The translations under genes were made by a program, and so were the position numbers. Positions 10,444 through 22,900 of a DNA stretch of 64,000 nt are shown one piece after another. Where the stretch lies: positions 49,647,085 to 49,711,084 of the forward strand of contig OY804585.1 of NCBI GenBank assembly GCA_963680875.1, given 5' to 3'. The notes below the pieces were generated by a model. That model made no database searches. It worked only from the letters and a program-made list of their open reading frames with translations, and was not told the DNA's origin. Source of the stretch: Bathymodiolus brooksi. Taxonomy: Eukaryota; Mollusca; Bivalvia; Mytilida; Modiolidae. The number at the start of each line of letters is the position of its first letter. Positions within the stretch are counted from its first letter, which is position 1.

Positions 10444-10726
10444 CACAGGGGCTAGGTGCGTCCGAAAAAAAAAAAAAACAAAAAAACTATATAATACTAC
10501 AAGGGGGCGAACTCACTTGCTTCCATTTTTTTAAGTCGTCGTGTTAAATTGATCGTAACTTCAGAACGCCTTAATATTTTCAAAAAATGTTTCCACCAGT
10601 CGAAAGTCAAGTAATTTTCCTTTCCAAAGAGACCCCAATTGTTAGTGTAGGCCTCCGAACTGCTGAGGTATCGTACACGAACCAAAACAAAACGGCGTGA
10701 AAATCCGAAGTCGTACAAACGTTGGG

Positions 10727-10806
10727 TTGAGAGAGTTCTAACGGGCTTTTTGATTGGCTGAAACAGATTGTTCAGCCAATCAAAAAGCCCGTTAGAACTC
10801 TCTCAA
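10727..10806. repeat. Perfect hairpin inside the transposon
   Basis: TTGAGAGAGTTCTAACGGGC plus TTTTTGATTGGCTGAA is followed after a short loop by its exact reverse complement, giving a stem of about 36 bp. Confidence 0.95.
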
Positions 10807-10816
10807 TTTTCACGTC

Positions 10817-10890
10817 TATGGCGTTTGTCAAGGATGCAAATGGGATTTCTTTCAAAAACAGACTTAAAGGACATATAAATTGGCTTAAGG
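10817..10890 (+). other. Candidate exon within the transposon
   Basis: ATG at 10817 opens MAFVKDANGISFKNRLKGHI and NWLK, then a good donor AAG|GTAAGA. It could be a captured or transposon-encoded first exon. No partner exon was found. Confidence 0.25.
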
Positions 10891-11277
10891 TAAGAAATGT
10901 TATCATAATTTGAATGGATGAAAGTATTTAGCTAGTCAAAATGACTCGTTTGCGCATGGGAAAGTCTGTACACAGATGGGAAGTGGTCAACCCAACGTTT
11001 GTACGACTTCGGATTTTCACGCCGTTTTGTTTTGGTTCGTGTACGATACCTCAGCAGTTCGGAGGCCTACACTAACAATTGGGATCTCTTTGGAAAGGAA
11101 AATTACTTGACTTTCGACTGGTGGAAACATTTTTTGAAAATATTAAGGCGTTCTGAAGTTACGATCAATTTAACACGACGACTTAAAAAAATGGAAGCAA
11201 GTGAGTTCGCCCCCTTGTAGTATTATATAGTATTTTTTTTTTTTTTTTTTTTTTTTCGGACGCACCTAGCCCCTGTG

Positions 11278-11285
11278 GTCTATTT
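11278..11285. repeat. Target-site duplication, right copy
   Basis: Exact copy of the 10436-10443 octamer. Confidence 0.8.
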
Positions 11286-11474
11286 CAGCTGAGTCACTTT
11301 GAAAAACTTAATGATTAAGTGTGGCACTTAATAGGTCACTTCTCGAAATCTGATTGGTCGAAAAAGTAGGTTATATTCTAAATATAAACGATTCTTTTCA
11401 CTTGAAAGACCTTGAAATATCTAAATATAAACGAGAATCGAAAGGACGTTGACCGATAAAAATTGGGGTCAGGT

Positions 11475-13243
11475 CATTATTCCGACAGCCCATTGCTCCG
11501 ACGGCCCATTATTCCGACAGCCCATTGCTCCGACAGCCCATTTCTCCGACAACCCATTATTCCGTCAAAAATGGCCAAAAGTAGTATAATTATCTTAAAA
11601 TCTGTTGTTTTTCTTCTATACCTAACGGAAGACTGACTTTAATCTTTATACTCATTGGGCGGATTGTTTCTGTATTAAACAAAAGGGTAAATATGGGGTC
11701 AAAGTCAAATGTCATGGTGCTATAAGATTCCTTACATCATGACGACATGAGAAATATCAGTACCAATTTCGGATGGTCTAACACTTCTACATTTTGGATT
11801 TAATCATGAAAAGTTTACACCGCCACCGTTACGCGAGACGATACAAACTTTATTGGAGGGGGGGGGGGAGATTTTTTTTTTAATCTCTTGCCCTGATTTT
11901 TACCGAAAAAAATCTGTCCGGACGAAAATCCCAGTCCCCGCCCCCGCCCGTCCATAAACCTTGTAACCCTTCAAAACCGTCCAAGGTATTTTTTTATTAA
12001 ACTTTACACAAAGGAGTACACCATATGTAGATGTGCATGAAATAATAATAAAGGTTTGTTCTGACATTAACGGTTGCATTTAGGATACAGAGCCATTGTG
12101 AGTGAGCTAGTCTAGTTTGATCCTGGATCTGGAGAAAAAAAAATGCCATTACCGTACATTATGATTAATACAATAAAAAATGTCCATAAACTCCAGGAGG
12201 GGGGCTAAAATTAAATAATAAAGATTTAATTTTAAGCAAAATTCGGTTGTTGTCGGGAGTATCACGTCTAAACTCCCACAATTTGTGACCGGAGAGACAC
12301 TACCTGATGCTGTTCAACCGTATTGCGTTCTCTAATACGTTTTAGATACATTGTAAACCGATGAATGCCTCCTTCACATGTACATTTAATGCCCATTAAA
12401 TGCGCATCGCATGCTCTAAGAGCTTCACACCTATGACAAGGAGTTTTCAGTTGGCATAAGTTACGACTGTAATAATACTATTTTTTGCATGTAGAGAAAA
12501 TGTAAATATTTTCACGTAAATAATGGAAATCGCAAACGTTTTGACGTACCTGTGAAGGCATTAACCATGTTGGATGCGCATTCAACTCGCATCATGAAAC
12601 GCACGTCGGAATGCAGAATAAATGAACGTGTGTGGAAGCGGCATAATGCATATGGAAGGCATTCTATTAGCCACATATGTTGGTTGCCAATCGTGCTTCA
12701 ACAGAAGTGATCGATGTATTTATTGACCTGAACAAGGGAACTGGCTACCTATCTTCGGAGCTTTTTCCATTCTTCTGCATGTACATTGTGCCCCCTTTCT
12801 CTCCTTTTCTACTATATACGTCCTTCTTCAATTCTTAACTCGCCTCGCTTCCATGCGTATTGCTATCTTCCATCATTTTGTCTTTCTCGTGCTTCTCCCG
12901 GTTTACACTTTTTTCCTTCACTCCTCTTTTCTGGTTCCTTTGTGCAATGTGCACAACTTTTTCTTCAATTTTTAACTTTCCCCATACCAGGTCGGTCGAT
13001 CATAATTGCCTTGAACGGGGATGTACAGCCTAGGATAAAAGCTCCTTTTCCTTTCCAGAACATTCTGTCTAGGTCATGGTCCGTCAAGATTAGCCTGACC
13101 GACGGAACATCCTGTTGGATACACCTGGTTAAACCATGAATTTGTGGATTGAGTTCTATTTTGCATTGTCGGAAAAATGGGCCGTCGGAGTAATGGGTTG
13201 TCGGAGTAATGGGCTGTCGGAGTTATGGGCTGTCGGAATAATG
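11475..13243. mobile_element. Element bounded by inverted tandem subrepeats
   Basis: The left end (11475-11570) consists of about six ~16-17-bp units of the type ATTCCGACAGCCCATTGCTC. The right end (13163-13243) holds about four units in reverse complement and ends CTGTCGGAATAATG. The interior of about 1.6 kb has no recognisable transposase. This architecture is typical of fold-back or Mutator-like elements with tandemly repeated terminal inverted repeats. No target-site duplication was found. Confidence 0.75.
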
Positions 13244-13337
13244 CTACGCATCCTAAAAAATTGTCGTTTTATTTTTGTTAAATGTTGTCTTATTTGGCTT
13301 TCTAAACATTAAAAGTGTAAAAATATATGCCATACCA

Positions 13338-13545
13338 TATATTTTTTCAACAACACTATTATTGTACAAGTTAGATACATTATTATTGAAAGAAAAGAAT
13401 TTACCCGTATTGGATATAACGGGTTTCTTTGTCCGCATTTGTACTCAGGTGACGGCCTTGGTGTTACGCATCTCGGCCTTCACCTGAGTAATCATGCTGA
13501 AAAAGAAACCCGTTATATCCAATACGGGCCGCTTCTTTTGTTTCA
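13338..13545. mobile_element. Palindromic MITE
   Basis: CCCGTATTGGATATAACGGG TTTC in one arm pairs with GAAACCCGTTATATCCAATA in the other, and an inner palindrome (CTCAGGTGACGGCC / GGCCTTCACCTGAG) lies between. A degenerate second copy is at 60925-61060. Confidence 0.75.
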
Positions 13546-14216
13546 ATAGAATAGAATATGTTTATTTGTCAATTAAAGACGCCCATGATAGGCAGTATAA
13601 TTACATGAAAATCACAATATTTACATTAATTGGTATGATTAGATTGATTGGATTTAACATACAAGACATACAAATACATGTAAATATACAATCTTGTTAT
13701 CAATAATTTTGACAAGTATAGTAATAGATTAAGAGACAGTGCATCAATAGTACTGTATCCTATACATAAATACAATTAAACTCTAATTGATGGTTATACA
13801 ATATCTCCTCCAACATGAAAACAAAATATTTTTATGATCTTTAGATAACAGGTTTATATTTTAGGGAAGTTTAATTTTCAACACGAATACTAAATAAGAT
13901 GAGCAAAGTTAAATAATAAATCCCTGAATTTCAGTCTGACGGTTCGATGATTTACGATTATGAATTGGTGAAATACATGGTTTGTAAAAAGAACTTTTGC
14001 TTTAGTTTTTATGCATAAATTCAGAAAAGTTAAAGACATTTAAAGAGAAATGTCATGTGCACCTTAATATTTGTCTAGTAAGTATATTTACAATTTAATG
14101 TACATTAAAATATTTGTTGTTAAATTGATTTTATTTGATCATTTAAGGGTAATCAGTGTACCCGGATTGAATTAACACAGCGACTCAACATGACAAAAAT
14201 ACAACAAAATCATTTG

Positions 14217-14550
14217 AGTTTGAGTGAGTGATTGTTGTTTAACGCCAACTCGGCAATTTTGTACCTATTTCATGGCGAGAGCAAGTTAATTTTGTTTGCA
14301 CGCTTATTTGAATTTTTACAGTGCTTAGCTCACTGTATCATCCGCGGATAGACATGTCGCACAACTATGACACATTATCCTGATATCGAGCCAACCAATC
14401 TTTACTCTTTCTCCTCAATGCTGCGTGCTTAGCGGAGAAGCAACACATGCAAATTGCATAGTCTTTGGTTTGACCCGACCTGGGCTCGAACACACGATCT
14501 ACCGCTCTCGTGGCGAGCAGGCTAACCATTACACCAACGATGCACCTCAA
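14217..14550 (-). repeat. SINE-A copy, near full length
   Basis: The minus strand has a tRNA-like head with A box (TGGTGTAATGGTTAGC) and B box (TGTTCGAGCCC-like), then the family body and a tail that reads GAGTGAGTGATTGTTGTTTA on the plus strand. The 75-codon frame at 14365-14592 is SINE sequence, not a gene. Confidence 0.85.
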
Positions 14551-15490
14551 AATCATTTGAAAGTTATAAGGTAAATACCGACAATAAACCAACTAAAACA
14601 ACATGAATAACTCATCTTGCAAAGACCAAAGTACTAAATAACAATGGCAGAATAAATGAGTAATTCCTGACTTCGGACCGTTGCAAACATGGACGGGTTA
14701 AAGCATTTAGATCTCAGATACCCTGTTGGGGGCCTCTAATGCAGGTTAAACCTACAGTCTACCTATAGTCAATTAAATTGTCTGGTAATCAAGCAGTGTG
14801 CTTCATAATCATAAGCTGATAATCAATTAACATCATATAACTGAATTCTAAAAGTTACAATGATTATTTGATGACTACAATGCGATTTATTATGGGGTCA
14901 CGGAAAAGGGTGTTGTACTGTCGCTGATCACAATCTATATGTCTGTGCGCAGTCTGTGAAATTTGTTTTATGTCATCCCAAAGTTTCTATCAAATTAGTG
15001 GGTTTTTTTTTAAATACCTAAAAATGTATTATAATGAATCACCAGAAAATCCACAAATTCCAAAAAAGTATAAGGTTGATTACACTTATGCAAATTAAAT
15101 AAGATATTAATAAGTTCTTGAAAGTGAAAATATGCCAAGCAAAAAAAAAAAAAAAAAAAAAATACAAAAAAAAAATACAAAAACAATAAAAATTACATGA
15201 TATTCTAATCGGATCTCAACGCATTCTCTTCCTTAACATCCTAGATTTCCAAACGCAAATAAACAAAGAATAGACAATATGCACAGTCTCGCTGCAACTA
15301 AAGCAACAATACACATGTGTATATGATTATTTCTAAATGTTGATTTTCCAAATTGCATTTAAATTTAAATAATTTCAATATATAAAATTTAGCTTATCTT
15401 ACCCGTTTACCACTTGCTTATCTTAGTTATCTACTTTTGTTCATTTTGGGTTTATCTATATAGCTTCATAAAATTGTTGAGTGTCCGGGT
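14551..15490. other. AT-rich spacer
   Basis: No gene or repeat family was recognised. It includes an A-rich tract at about 15139-15190. Confidence 0.5.
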
Positions 15491-15492
15491 GG

Positions 15493-16932
15493 CTCAATGA
15501 GATAAAATTAAAGTAAACAGTGTTCTGAGTGACTGGGCTGACATCCAGAAAGGTTTACCTCAAGCTCCATACTTGTCCCCTATTATTGTCTTTATAAATG
15601 ATATTTTTTATTTCATTAAACATAGTTCATTGTATAATTATGCTGATGACAATACTTTGTCATTCAGCAGCCCTGACTATGATATTCTCATTTCTACTTT
15701 AGAAGTTGAGTCTCAAGTGCTGATTGATTTGTTTAAAGATAATAAGATGCAAGCAAATCTTGATAAGTTTCATGTCTTGGCAGTAGGAAAAAAACCTTTG
15801 CAAAAAATCCATCTATTCAAATTCAAAATAATATACTGTCATGCAAAGAAACTAAAACTACATTGTATTGGGAATCGATATAGATTATCAGTTAAAATTT
15901 GATCAACATATTAGTAACTTATGTAGAAAAGCATCTCAGCAGTTAAATGTTCTTAAAAGACTTGGTTCATATCTTACAAAGCTCAATAAACTTACCATTT
16001 TTCAAACTTTTATATTAAGTAATTTTAATTTTTGCTCTTTGACATGGCATTTTTGTACTGAAAAAAACTTGAAAAAATACTACAAGAGCTAGCTCTGCGA
16101 TTTGTATATGATGATTATTCATCCTCCTCTGATACTTTGCTTGAAAATGCAAAGGTTCCCACCCGACAAGTGAGACATATCAGGACAATGGCACTTGAGA
16201 CTTACAAAATTCTACACAAAGTTTTGCAGCAGCTTCTCTGTGGAATAGCTTACCAGACCACTTCAGGACTGAAAATAGTTTCGCACATTTTAGGATCCTT
16301 GTTCAGTCCTGGACTGGTTCTGATGGCCGTTGCTCTGCTTGCAAATAAAAAGCCAAATTTTTTTTCTTGCCTCAATTTAAGTGTTTCTACTGACAGCCTT
16401 TGTTTGAAAGTACTTGTTTCGAAAGAATTTGCTTCCGATTCACGATCAATGTTTTTTTTTTTTTTCTTTTTTTATAAATATTTTAGATCTCTTAGTCTTT
16501 CTTTTAAAAAAATTATGAAAATTTTCAATTTTTTAAGATGTTCAAATTTTTATTCTTTAAATGGTGTTAAATAATTTCTATGGAATTTACTAAATGTCTA
16601 AATTTCTGTATTTTAGTTGCTTTTTGCTTGTTTTTAGTCTCATGCTTGGCTTGTTTTGTACTGCGTTTATGTTGAAATGAAATGACTGTATGGTAATCCT
16701 GAACAGGGTGACAGCGATGCGCTTGCCACATGGACCTCTGGTCGGGTTTCTTTTACAGCCCCTTTTCTGCTTTTTGCCTGTATATGTTTTAATTTTGTAA
16801 TTGTATGCTGATTGTATTGTTTTAATGTTGATGTATTTGTGGTTTTTTTATATTCGATACAAAGCTCTCGAGAGCTTATGTTTTTGTTTATATTACATGC
16901 CGAATTGAAATAAAGTTTTACTTACTTACTTG
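15493..16932 (+). mobile_element. 5'-truncated LINE copy with 3' UTR and ACTT tail
   Basis: After the broken ORF comes a T-rich 3' UTR ending GAAATAAAGTTTTACTTACT TACTT. A short microsatellite tail rather than poly(A) suits CR1/jockey-like elements. A SINE-B copy begins right after it. Confidence 0.7.
15514..16345 (+). pseudogene. Non-LTR retrotransposon ORF2 remnant (RT C-terminal part)
   Basis: Broken frames together read SDWADIQKGLPQ, FINDIFYFI, the catalytic YADDNTLSF (about 15640), then GIDIDYQLKFDQHISNLCRK, a thumb-like LNVLKRLGSYLTK, and finally AASLWNSLPDHF with a terminal CSAC. Order and wording match jockey/CR1-type LINE reverse transcriptases. At least three frameshifts (near 15800, 15870 and 16080) and loss of the endonuclease and N-terminal RT make it inactive. 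Confidence 0.85.
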
Positions 16933-16933
16933 A

Positions 16934-17188
16934 GTTAGGTAGTTGGATTACCTAACAACTCATACAAGCCTAGCACCAATACGGCGTGGGTTCGCGCCCG
17001 GCTTTGTAAATTACAAAAAGGGTGCACTCGACTCGCAGCCGCAATTGATAAAGTTTACCAGTTACTTGCCCATGGTCGGTGGTTCTCCCCGGGTACTCCG
17101 GCTTCTTCCGCCACTAAAACTGGTCACTATGATATAGCTGAAATATTGCTGAAAGTGGCGTTAAAACACCAAACATCAAATCAATCAG
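16934..17188 (+). repeat. SINE-B copy, near full length
   Basis: A tRNA-related head (TAGGTAGTTGG, GTGGGTTCGCGCCC) is followed by the conserved body (GGTACTCCGG...CCACTAAAACTGGTC) and the 3' end AAAGTGGCGTTAAAACACCA. Confidence 0.8.
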
Positions 17189-17890
17189 AAAATTATGTAT
17201 CACTTATTGTCCTTTAGGTAAAACCAACAACATCTTATAACACTACTACTCAATACATTAATACGCAGGTATATCTTTTGCAATTAAAAAAAGAATAATT
17301 AAATGATCTCTTTCTAATTATTAATATAATGTACATAAAACAAAATCAGTAAGCGTATTTCTATAACAAGACACTTTACCTGTCATGTGTTTGATCAGCC
17401 AGGTTAGTAATTAAATACGCACAACACCTTCAGTGCATGCTATATATATTCAATCCTTTTCACCTGAACACTAATCAGTGTATTTTAACTATGAGAAAAA
17501 ATGTATTTAATGACATTTTAGGAAGAAATTATTGCCCCTAGACGGCCGTGTGGTCATCTATTGGGCGACATTATAAATGAATTGGCGTGAAATCTTTTAT
17601 TCAATCAACAAATAAACTGGTAACCAAAAGTTAAACTGTCCATGGTCAGCGAACACATTGTCAATTGTATCGCTTTGGTATATAATTGATTAATTCACAC
17701 AGGACATTAGAAAACACTAAACTCTCTTCTTTTATCCGATTGTCGTGAAAACGAAATTAGCATTTTTGAATGAAATTTATCAAAGACGCCTTTACGATTT
17801 CATTCGCTGACATTCCTTCAGCGTGAACGATATTCTATGTTGGTCCACATATAATTTATTTTTTAATCAAAAAGAAATATTGTTTGTTTG

Positions 17891-18133
17891 TTTGATGGTG
17901 TTTAACGCCATATTCAACATTATTTCAGATATATCGTGGCGGTCAATTGTATTGGTGGAGGACCCGGAGAAAACTACCGACCTGCCGCAAGTCACTGGCA
18001 AACTTGATCATATAATGTTGTACACCTTGCCATGATCGAGATACGAACTCACAACATCAGTGATGATATGCACTGATTACATAGGTAGTTGTAAATTCAA
18101 CTTCCATAACATCACGACCACTACGGCCCCTCA
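17891..18133 (-). repeat. SINE-B copy
   Basis: Minus-strand copy running from a head with GAGTTCGTATCTC (about 18045, minus) through the body to the GGTGTTTAACGCCATATTCA end on the plus strand. Confidence 0.85.
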
Positions 18134-18393
18134 AAAAGAAATATAACTATGCATTGACCATAAGGGAAAGAAATCCTTAGATTAGGATAATAATGGTGTG
18201 ACTCCTATATAATCATTAAGAGAGGAAATTTATTATACAATGTCATGTGTTTGTATTTTAATTCTGTCATCCAAAAGTACAAAAGCCTTCAGGTGACCTA
18301 CGGCATTTACTCTTAATATGCTTTTCCAGTGGCAGTCTAAAGTAGTTTCCCCGTTGAGCTCTCTCTCTATTATATCGTGCAAACACTGGTCGC

Positions 18394-18446
18394 TAATCAA
18401 TCAATCAATCAATAAATAAATCAATCAATCAATCAATCAATCAATC
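18394..18446. repeat. (AATC)n microsatellite
   Basis: About 13 tetranucleotide units, interrupted once by AATA units. Confidence 0.95.
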
Positions 18447-18626
18447 TGCTGGTGAACTATTCGTTCCTAGGGTAACATCTGCCCAGTGATCAGTGTTTCA
18501 ACACTGACATAATTTGTATGGTATATTTATTATTGAAATACAGTTCGGTTGATCTATATCAGACATTGAATAGCCTTTTGGCTGTTGTGTTTAATTCCTT
18601 TGGTTTCCTTACTGCCAAACCCAAAT

Positions 18627-18681
18627 ACCAAAATAACAAGCCAATAACTTAGATTTAAGTTATTGGCTTGTTATTTTGGTA
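18627..18681. repeat. Perfect hairpin
   Basis: CCAAAATAACAAGCCAATAA CTTA is followed after a 5-base loop by its exact reverse complement. Confidence 0.95.
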
Positions 18682-19030
18682 TATTGAGCATACCTGATGT
18701 AGGTTATTCCAGAAAAGCGTCGTGAATACTACATCAAATATCTACAATGTTATTTATAACTATGCTCTCAATGTTGTCTCTGTCCTAGGGCAGAACCTGG
18801 ATTTCAAACAAGAGTCATATGTCGTGGTCTATTGTCATATGTCGTGGTCTATTTGTGTTTAATGGTTTGAGACGAGCGGTGGTTGTTCGTTTTGATGATA
18901 TTTGTTGAATTGTTGAGCATCAGTGTTTACATTTTCCTTTCATAATATCACATTATTGTTTTTATTTTTAGTTACAGCGATGCACGTTTATGTTCATGAT
19001 TTCTCAATGCACGAATATACAAAAGTGTGA
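18682..19030. repeat. Repeat C fragment and a dispersed repeat shared with 8270-8480
   Basis: ACCTGATGTAGGTTATTCCA GAAAAGCGTCGTG is the repeat C core. TGTGGTCTATTT... TTTGAG..GAG..GGT.GTTGTTCGTTTT (about 18835-18900) has a clear relative at 8290-8345. Confidence 0.6.
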
Positions 19031-19800
19031 TGTCTTTTGCATTTCTAATTAATTGCCATACCGCTCAGTTCGTCTTTTTTTAGGGGGGGGGGGGGGGGTA
19101 ACTTTCACCTGTTATACGTGCTGCATTATCACATGTTAGAATTGTGGTTTCCATACCAATTCCAACATAACATGATGCTCCATTATTCATACATGTAGCA
19201 CATATGCCACGTATAACTACGATTTCTCAGATCTAATAATACCTGAGGTATGATCTTTCCATGTTTGATTCTATTTGGTTATTTACTTATTTATACTTTA
19301 TATGTCATGCACCCTAATATGACCTTTTATTTCCATACCAAATAATGCTGTGCTAATTAAGATAGGTTCACAATTTCGTATTTAACTTTGACTTATCGGG
19401 TAACTATTTCAGTGTGTGAAAGCTGATGTACACATTTGCATGACAGGAATTCAGATGAAGTCTAATCAATTCCTTCGTTAAAAGTATAAAAAGCATTATA
19501 CAGAATGGTCCTCAGAATGAATTATATACTCTCCTGATTGCACTGCTGACTACCAGTATTACTTAAGCGAATAGCAGTATCGAATCCATTGCAACATTGT
19601 AGCACAAACAGGCATTATATAATTACTAGGATATAGCTAAGAATTCACAAATATATATCCACTCACTCGAATGCACAATAACAGCTTCTTAGATATGTGA
19701 AAATAAAAAAGACACGAAATGCATATCTTTACCTATTGTTCTAACATTGTACAGCAAGATATTAAAATCTTTATAATAATTCCAGTCGAAGGCTACTATA
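19031..19800. other. AT-rich spacer downstream of the metalloproteinase gene
   Basis: It has a G-run at about 19083-19100. No gene was recognised. Confidence 0.5.
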
Positions 19801-19812
19801 TATTAACAATAT

Positions 19813-19818
19813 TTTATT
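19813..19818 (-). terminator. Polyadenylation signal candidate for the metalloproteinase gene
   Basis: AATAAA on the minus strand, about 52 nt past the stop codon at 19870. Confidence 0.55.
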
Positions 19819-19869
19819 TAAAAACTTATAATAACAACAACAATATCAACATAATTCATGTATTCACAA

Positions 19870-19967
19870 CTATATAACCCTCATCACCACAGGACGTAAT
19901 CGTATACGTCGTACAACTCGAGGTCTCCTACGAACATGTACATGCCAAACAACTGTTTGTGTAGACT
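19870..19967 (-). CDS. Metalloproteinase exon 19 (terminal)
   Basis: Acceptor TTTGCAG; residues 934-965, an Arg/Val-rich basic tail ([17 protein letters not shown]) ending in TAG. Phase fits the donor of exon 18. If that donor is not used, the frame of exon 18 would instead stop at 22606. Confidence 0.7.
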
Positions 19968-22900
19968 CTGCAAAGAAATGATTAAAAATCATGTTATCAT
20001 GCCGGCTTTGATACATGTACATATTCGTGAGGACATTTGTATTTAGTGCAAGTTTTGTCCCTAATATAATTAAACCAGTTTGTGTATGCTGGAATTTACC
20101 ATAGTTAAGATAATTCCCGATTGTCAACATCACCTAAATGCAAATTTCCATCAATTGTTTTCCTTTTCACATTTATGTACTTTTCTACGTTAGTTGAGAG
20201 TAACTCTAAATAACATTAAACCTTAAAATCAACATATTAGTTTTCAAATTCACAGCAAAATACTATAGAAATAATCAGGTCCTTTATATCTCAAAACGAA
20301 TACAAGAAGTAGCAATATATTGGCCCACGTGAGCCTATATCGCTCATCTGAGAAAAAAAGATTCATTGAACTGTTGCACATCGTATCAGATCCTGGGTTA
20401 TTTATCGATACAAAAGTGAATCGTGAATTATTGTCAACCCTGAATATGCATACGTCTGAAAATTAAACCCAACGCGGTTAGAATTCGTTTTTGAGCTGAC
20501 AAATTGAATATATACCATGTACTTACTTTTTATCGTCTAGCTCAACCAATGAAAATGAAGAAGTAATTGCTATTTCAAGAAACTAATATTTTCAGTAAAG
20601 GTGGCCGTTTTTAAAGGTTTCGGGTCTGTCAAACACAATTATGTAAGAGAACCAACAAACGACCCTTCTATTTAAGTTTAGTTAAAACCTATTCAGTGGT
20701 TTCATAGGTAATTTCGAAAGTAGATTCATCTATTTGTAGTATATTGGAAACTGAGCGGACCAATCGGACACAATTCTGAAAGGGATCGACCACCAAAGAT
20801 CCATTCCGTCAAGCTTTGGTTCTGTAGTTCAGCTTCAGAAACGTTGGAACAAATGTGAACAGTTCACGACGAAGACCGACGAAGATGACGGACGCAAAGT
20901 GATGACAGTAGCTAACCTGACCCTTTCCATTAGCTGAGCTAAAAACCTTAATATTAATTTTAGATCAAATAATGTATCAGAAATGCAATATATTCTTTGT
21001 AGAATCTTTATATGATAATAATAGCAGTTGGTAACAAAATTGTCTTATGATATATACATGTGAATATCTACCCTTTACATACATACTCCGTACATACGTT
21101 AGATAATAAGATTCTAAGTTTTGCTAAGTACAATTGTTAGTAAAATTGTAGAACTATGTGATTCTAAATTAAACATAATAGATAATTAGTAACCATGGTA
21201 GCAAAATAATTGTCTACACTACGATTGAGTCTGTTCTACAAAAGGTCATTCCCAACAATATCAAAAAACAGAGTTAATAAACATTAGGTATGTTAGATCT
21301 CGGTCTATCATTATTGGATGTTCTTCTGTGAGCACCGACAATGTTAAAGATCAGTCACATGATCTGGGTGTTAGTGTTGTTATTCAATGATGGTACGACC
21401 TCCACTTCCCGCGCTTTTTATGCCGCAAGTACTTCCTCCAGTATTTACCTTTTTTTCTTTTTCTTTTTTGTTTATCTGTGTCTTTATGTCTATCACCATT
21501 TGGCGGTGTTGAATGTTTTTCTGTAAAACAAAATTGTTCGTATCAGAATGAAATTTCGTGTTTAAATTAAACATACATCAATCGTTTGGCTTCAAAATAA
21601 TCCATAACTTAACATTGTGTTTTCCAACTTCATAGGACCCAGCACTTCTGTTGAATGTGAAGACAGAAAAGAGAGTGCGTTACCCTAAATTAACATAGGT
21701 ATAGCCGATGATTAATAGATAATCATAAATCCAGGTAATCATTTGCTTTATAGACTAGCTTCACTATCATTCAAACAACTGGGGTTTTCACTTGTATGTG
21801 TTGTTACTATTCCACACATAACGATCATGTTTAATTGGAATATTTTACATGATGAATTATCAATCTTGATCATTTGAGGGTAGGGTTTATGGTGTTAACG
21901 CCACTTTGGTAAACATGTCTTCAGCCTAAGAAAACGTTCCCATCCCTTGGATCTCATCCATCCAATTGCTTAAGATTTAAGGTGATTTTCTTTCCCGAAT
22001 AAAGTGATAAAGATCATTGGCGATTTCCGAATGTAAAATTTGAACGAAGGTGAATTATATTTTAAAAAGGGCGGGGGATATAATAAGTGAAATGATCCAC
22101 CATAATTTCAAAATATCCACTACACTGATCTTAAAAAATTAGCGTATCATGTTCCTCTGAATTGTGTAGTTTGTGGTTGTCTTATAATTATTATTGCAAA
22201 TATTTGAAAAGTTACAAAACAATTATCGAAGAGGCCATTATCATGACTAAGGCGATGAAGTATGCGTTACCAGCATTAAGAATGCATAAACGTTAGAGAA
22301 TACCGAAGAGTCAATCAAAAATGGAAATTCCAGAGAAACTGGCAACATAGGATACACAAGACAAAGAAAAACAAAACAAAAACACATATTGTATCGTGTG
22401 TTTGTTTTGTTTTTCTTAGTCTTGTGTGCCCAATGTTGCCATTTTTAATTGCCCCTTCGGTATTTTCTAATGTGTATTGATTTCCTTTAATATCAAACCT
22501 TTTGTAATAAAAAGTAGGTACAAAATTATAAATACATTGTACAAAAAATATTTGAGAAAAAGGTTGCTTATGGCAACTTGAACCATTATGACATACATTG
22601 ATATTTTAGTAAAATATTAAATTCCGTGTTTCTTTCCTATTAAATAACCTTTTACCTTTCTTTTTGTCCTTTGTGATCTTCAAACTTCCTTTGTCCTTCA
22701 CAGGTTTGACTTTTCCCGTATGAAATGGAACCTGATCTCCTCTAGTAGGCAGATCATTAGTAATGGGTGATGTTTCGGCAACAGCGTTCTTACTGTCAAC
22801 CTTTGCGCTTTGACCTTTGACAGAATTTCTGAATGGACTGTCTGAAGTATTGTCTAACGTATTTGAAATATTACTCTCCATTCTGCGTGATAATATTGTC

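Larger units (their letters stand above)
10444..11277. mobile_element. Non-autonomous DNA transposon with ~285-bp inverted ends
   Basis: The element begins CACAGGGGCTAGGTGCGTCC and ends with its reverse complement. Arms 10444-10730 and 10987-11277 are nearly identical apart from the length of the A/T run. An identical 8-bp duplication, GTCTATTT, flanks it; this length fits hAT-like or P-like elements, which I cannot tell apart here. Both arms hold the same 73-codon frame ending KKMEASEFAPL, with one Gly/Asp change. No transposase is visible. Near identity of the arms suggests a recent insertion. Confidence 0.87.

Noticed and set aside
12786..13139. 117-codon plus-strand frame inside the 11475-13243 element
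   Set aside because: No known motif, no splice context and no similarity to a transposase could be seen; kept as non-coding interior.
14365..14592. 75-codon minus-strand frame
   Set aside because: It is a translation of a SINE-A copy, and similar frames occur in other copies (30387-30590).
22606..22655. Continuation of exon 18 to a stop at 22606
   Set aside because: A donor at 22655 joins in phase to a terminal exon with a good acceptor and a nearby AATAAA. The read-through form remains possible, hence lower confidence for exon 19.
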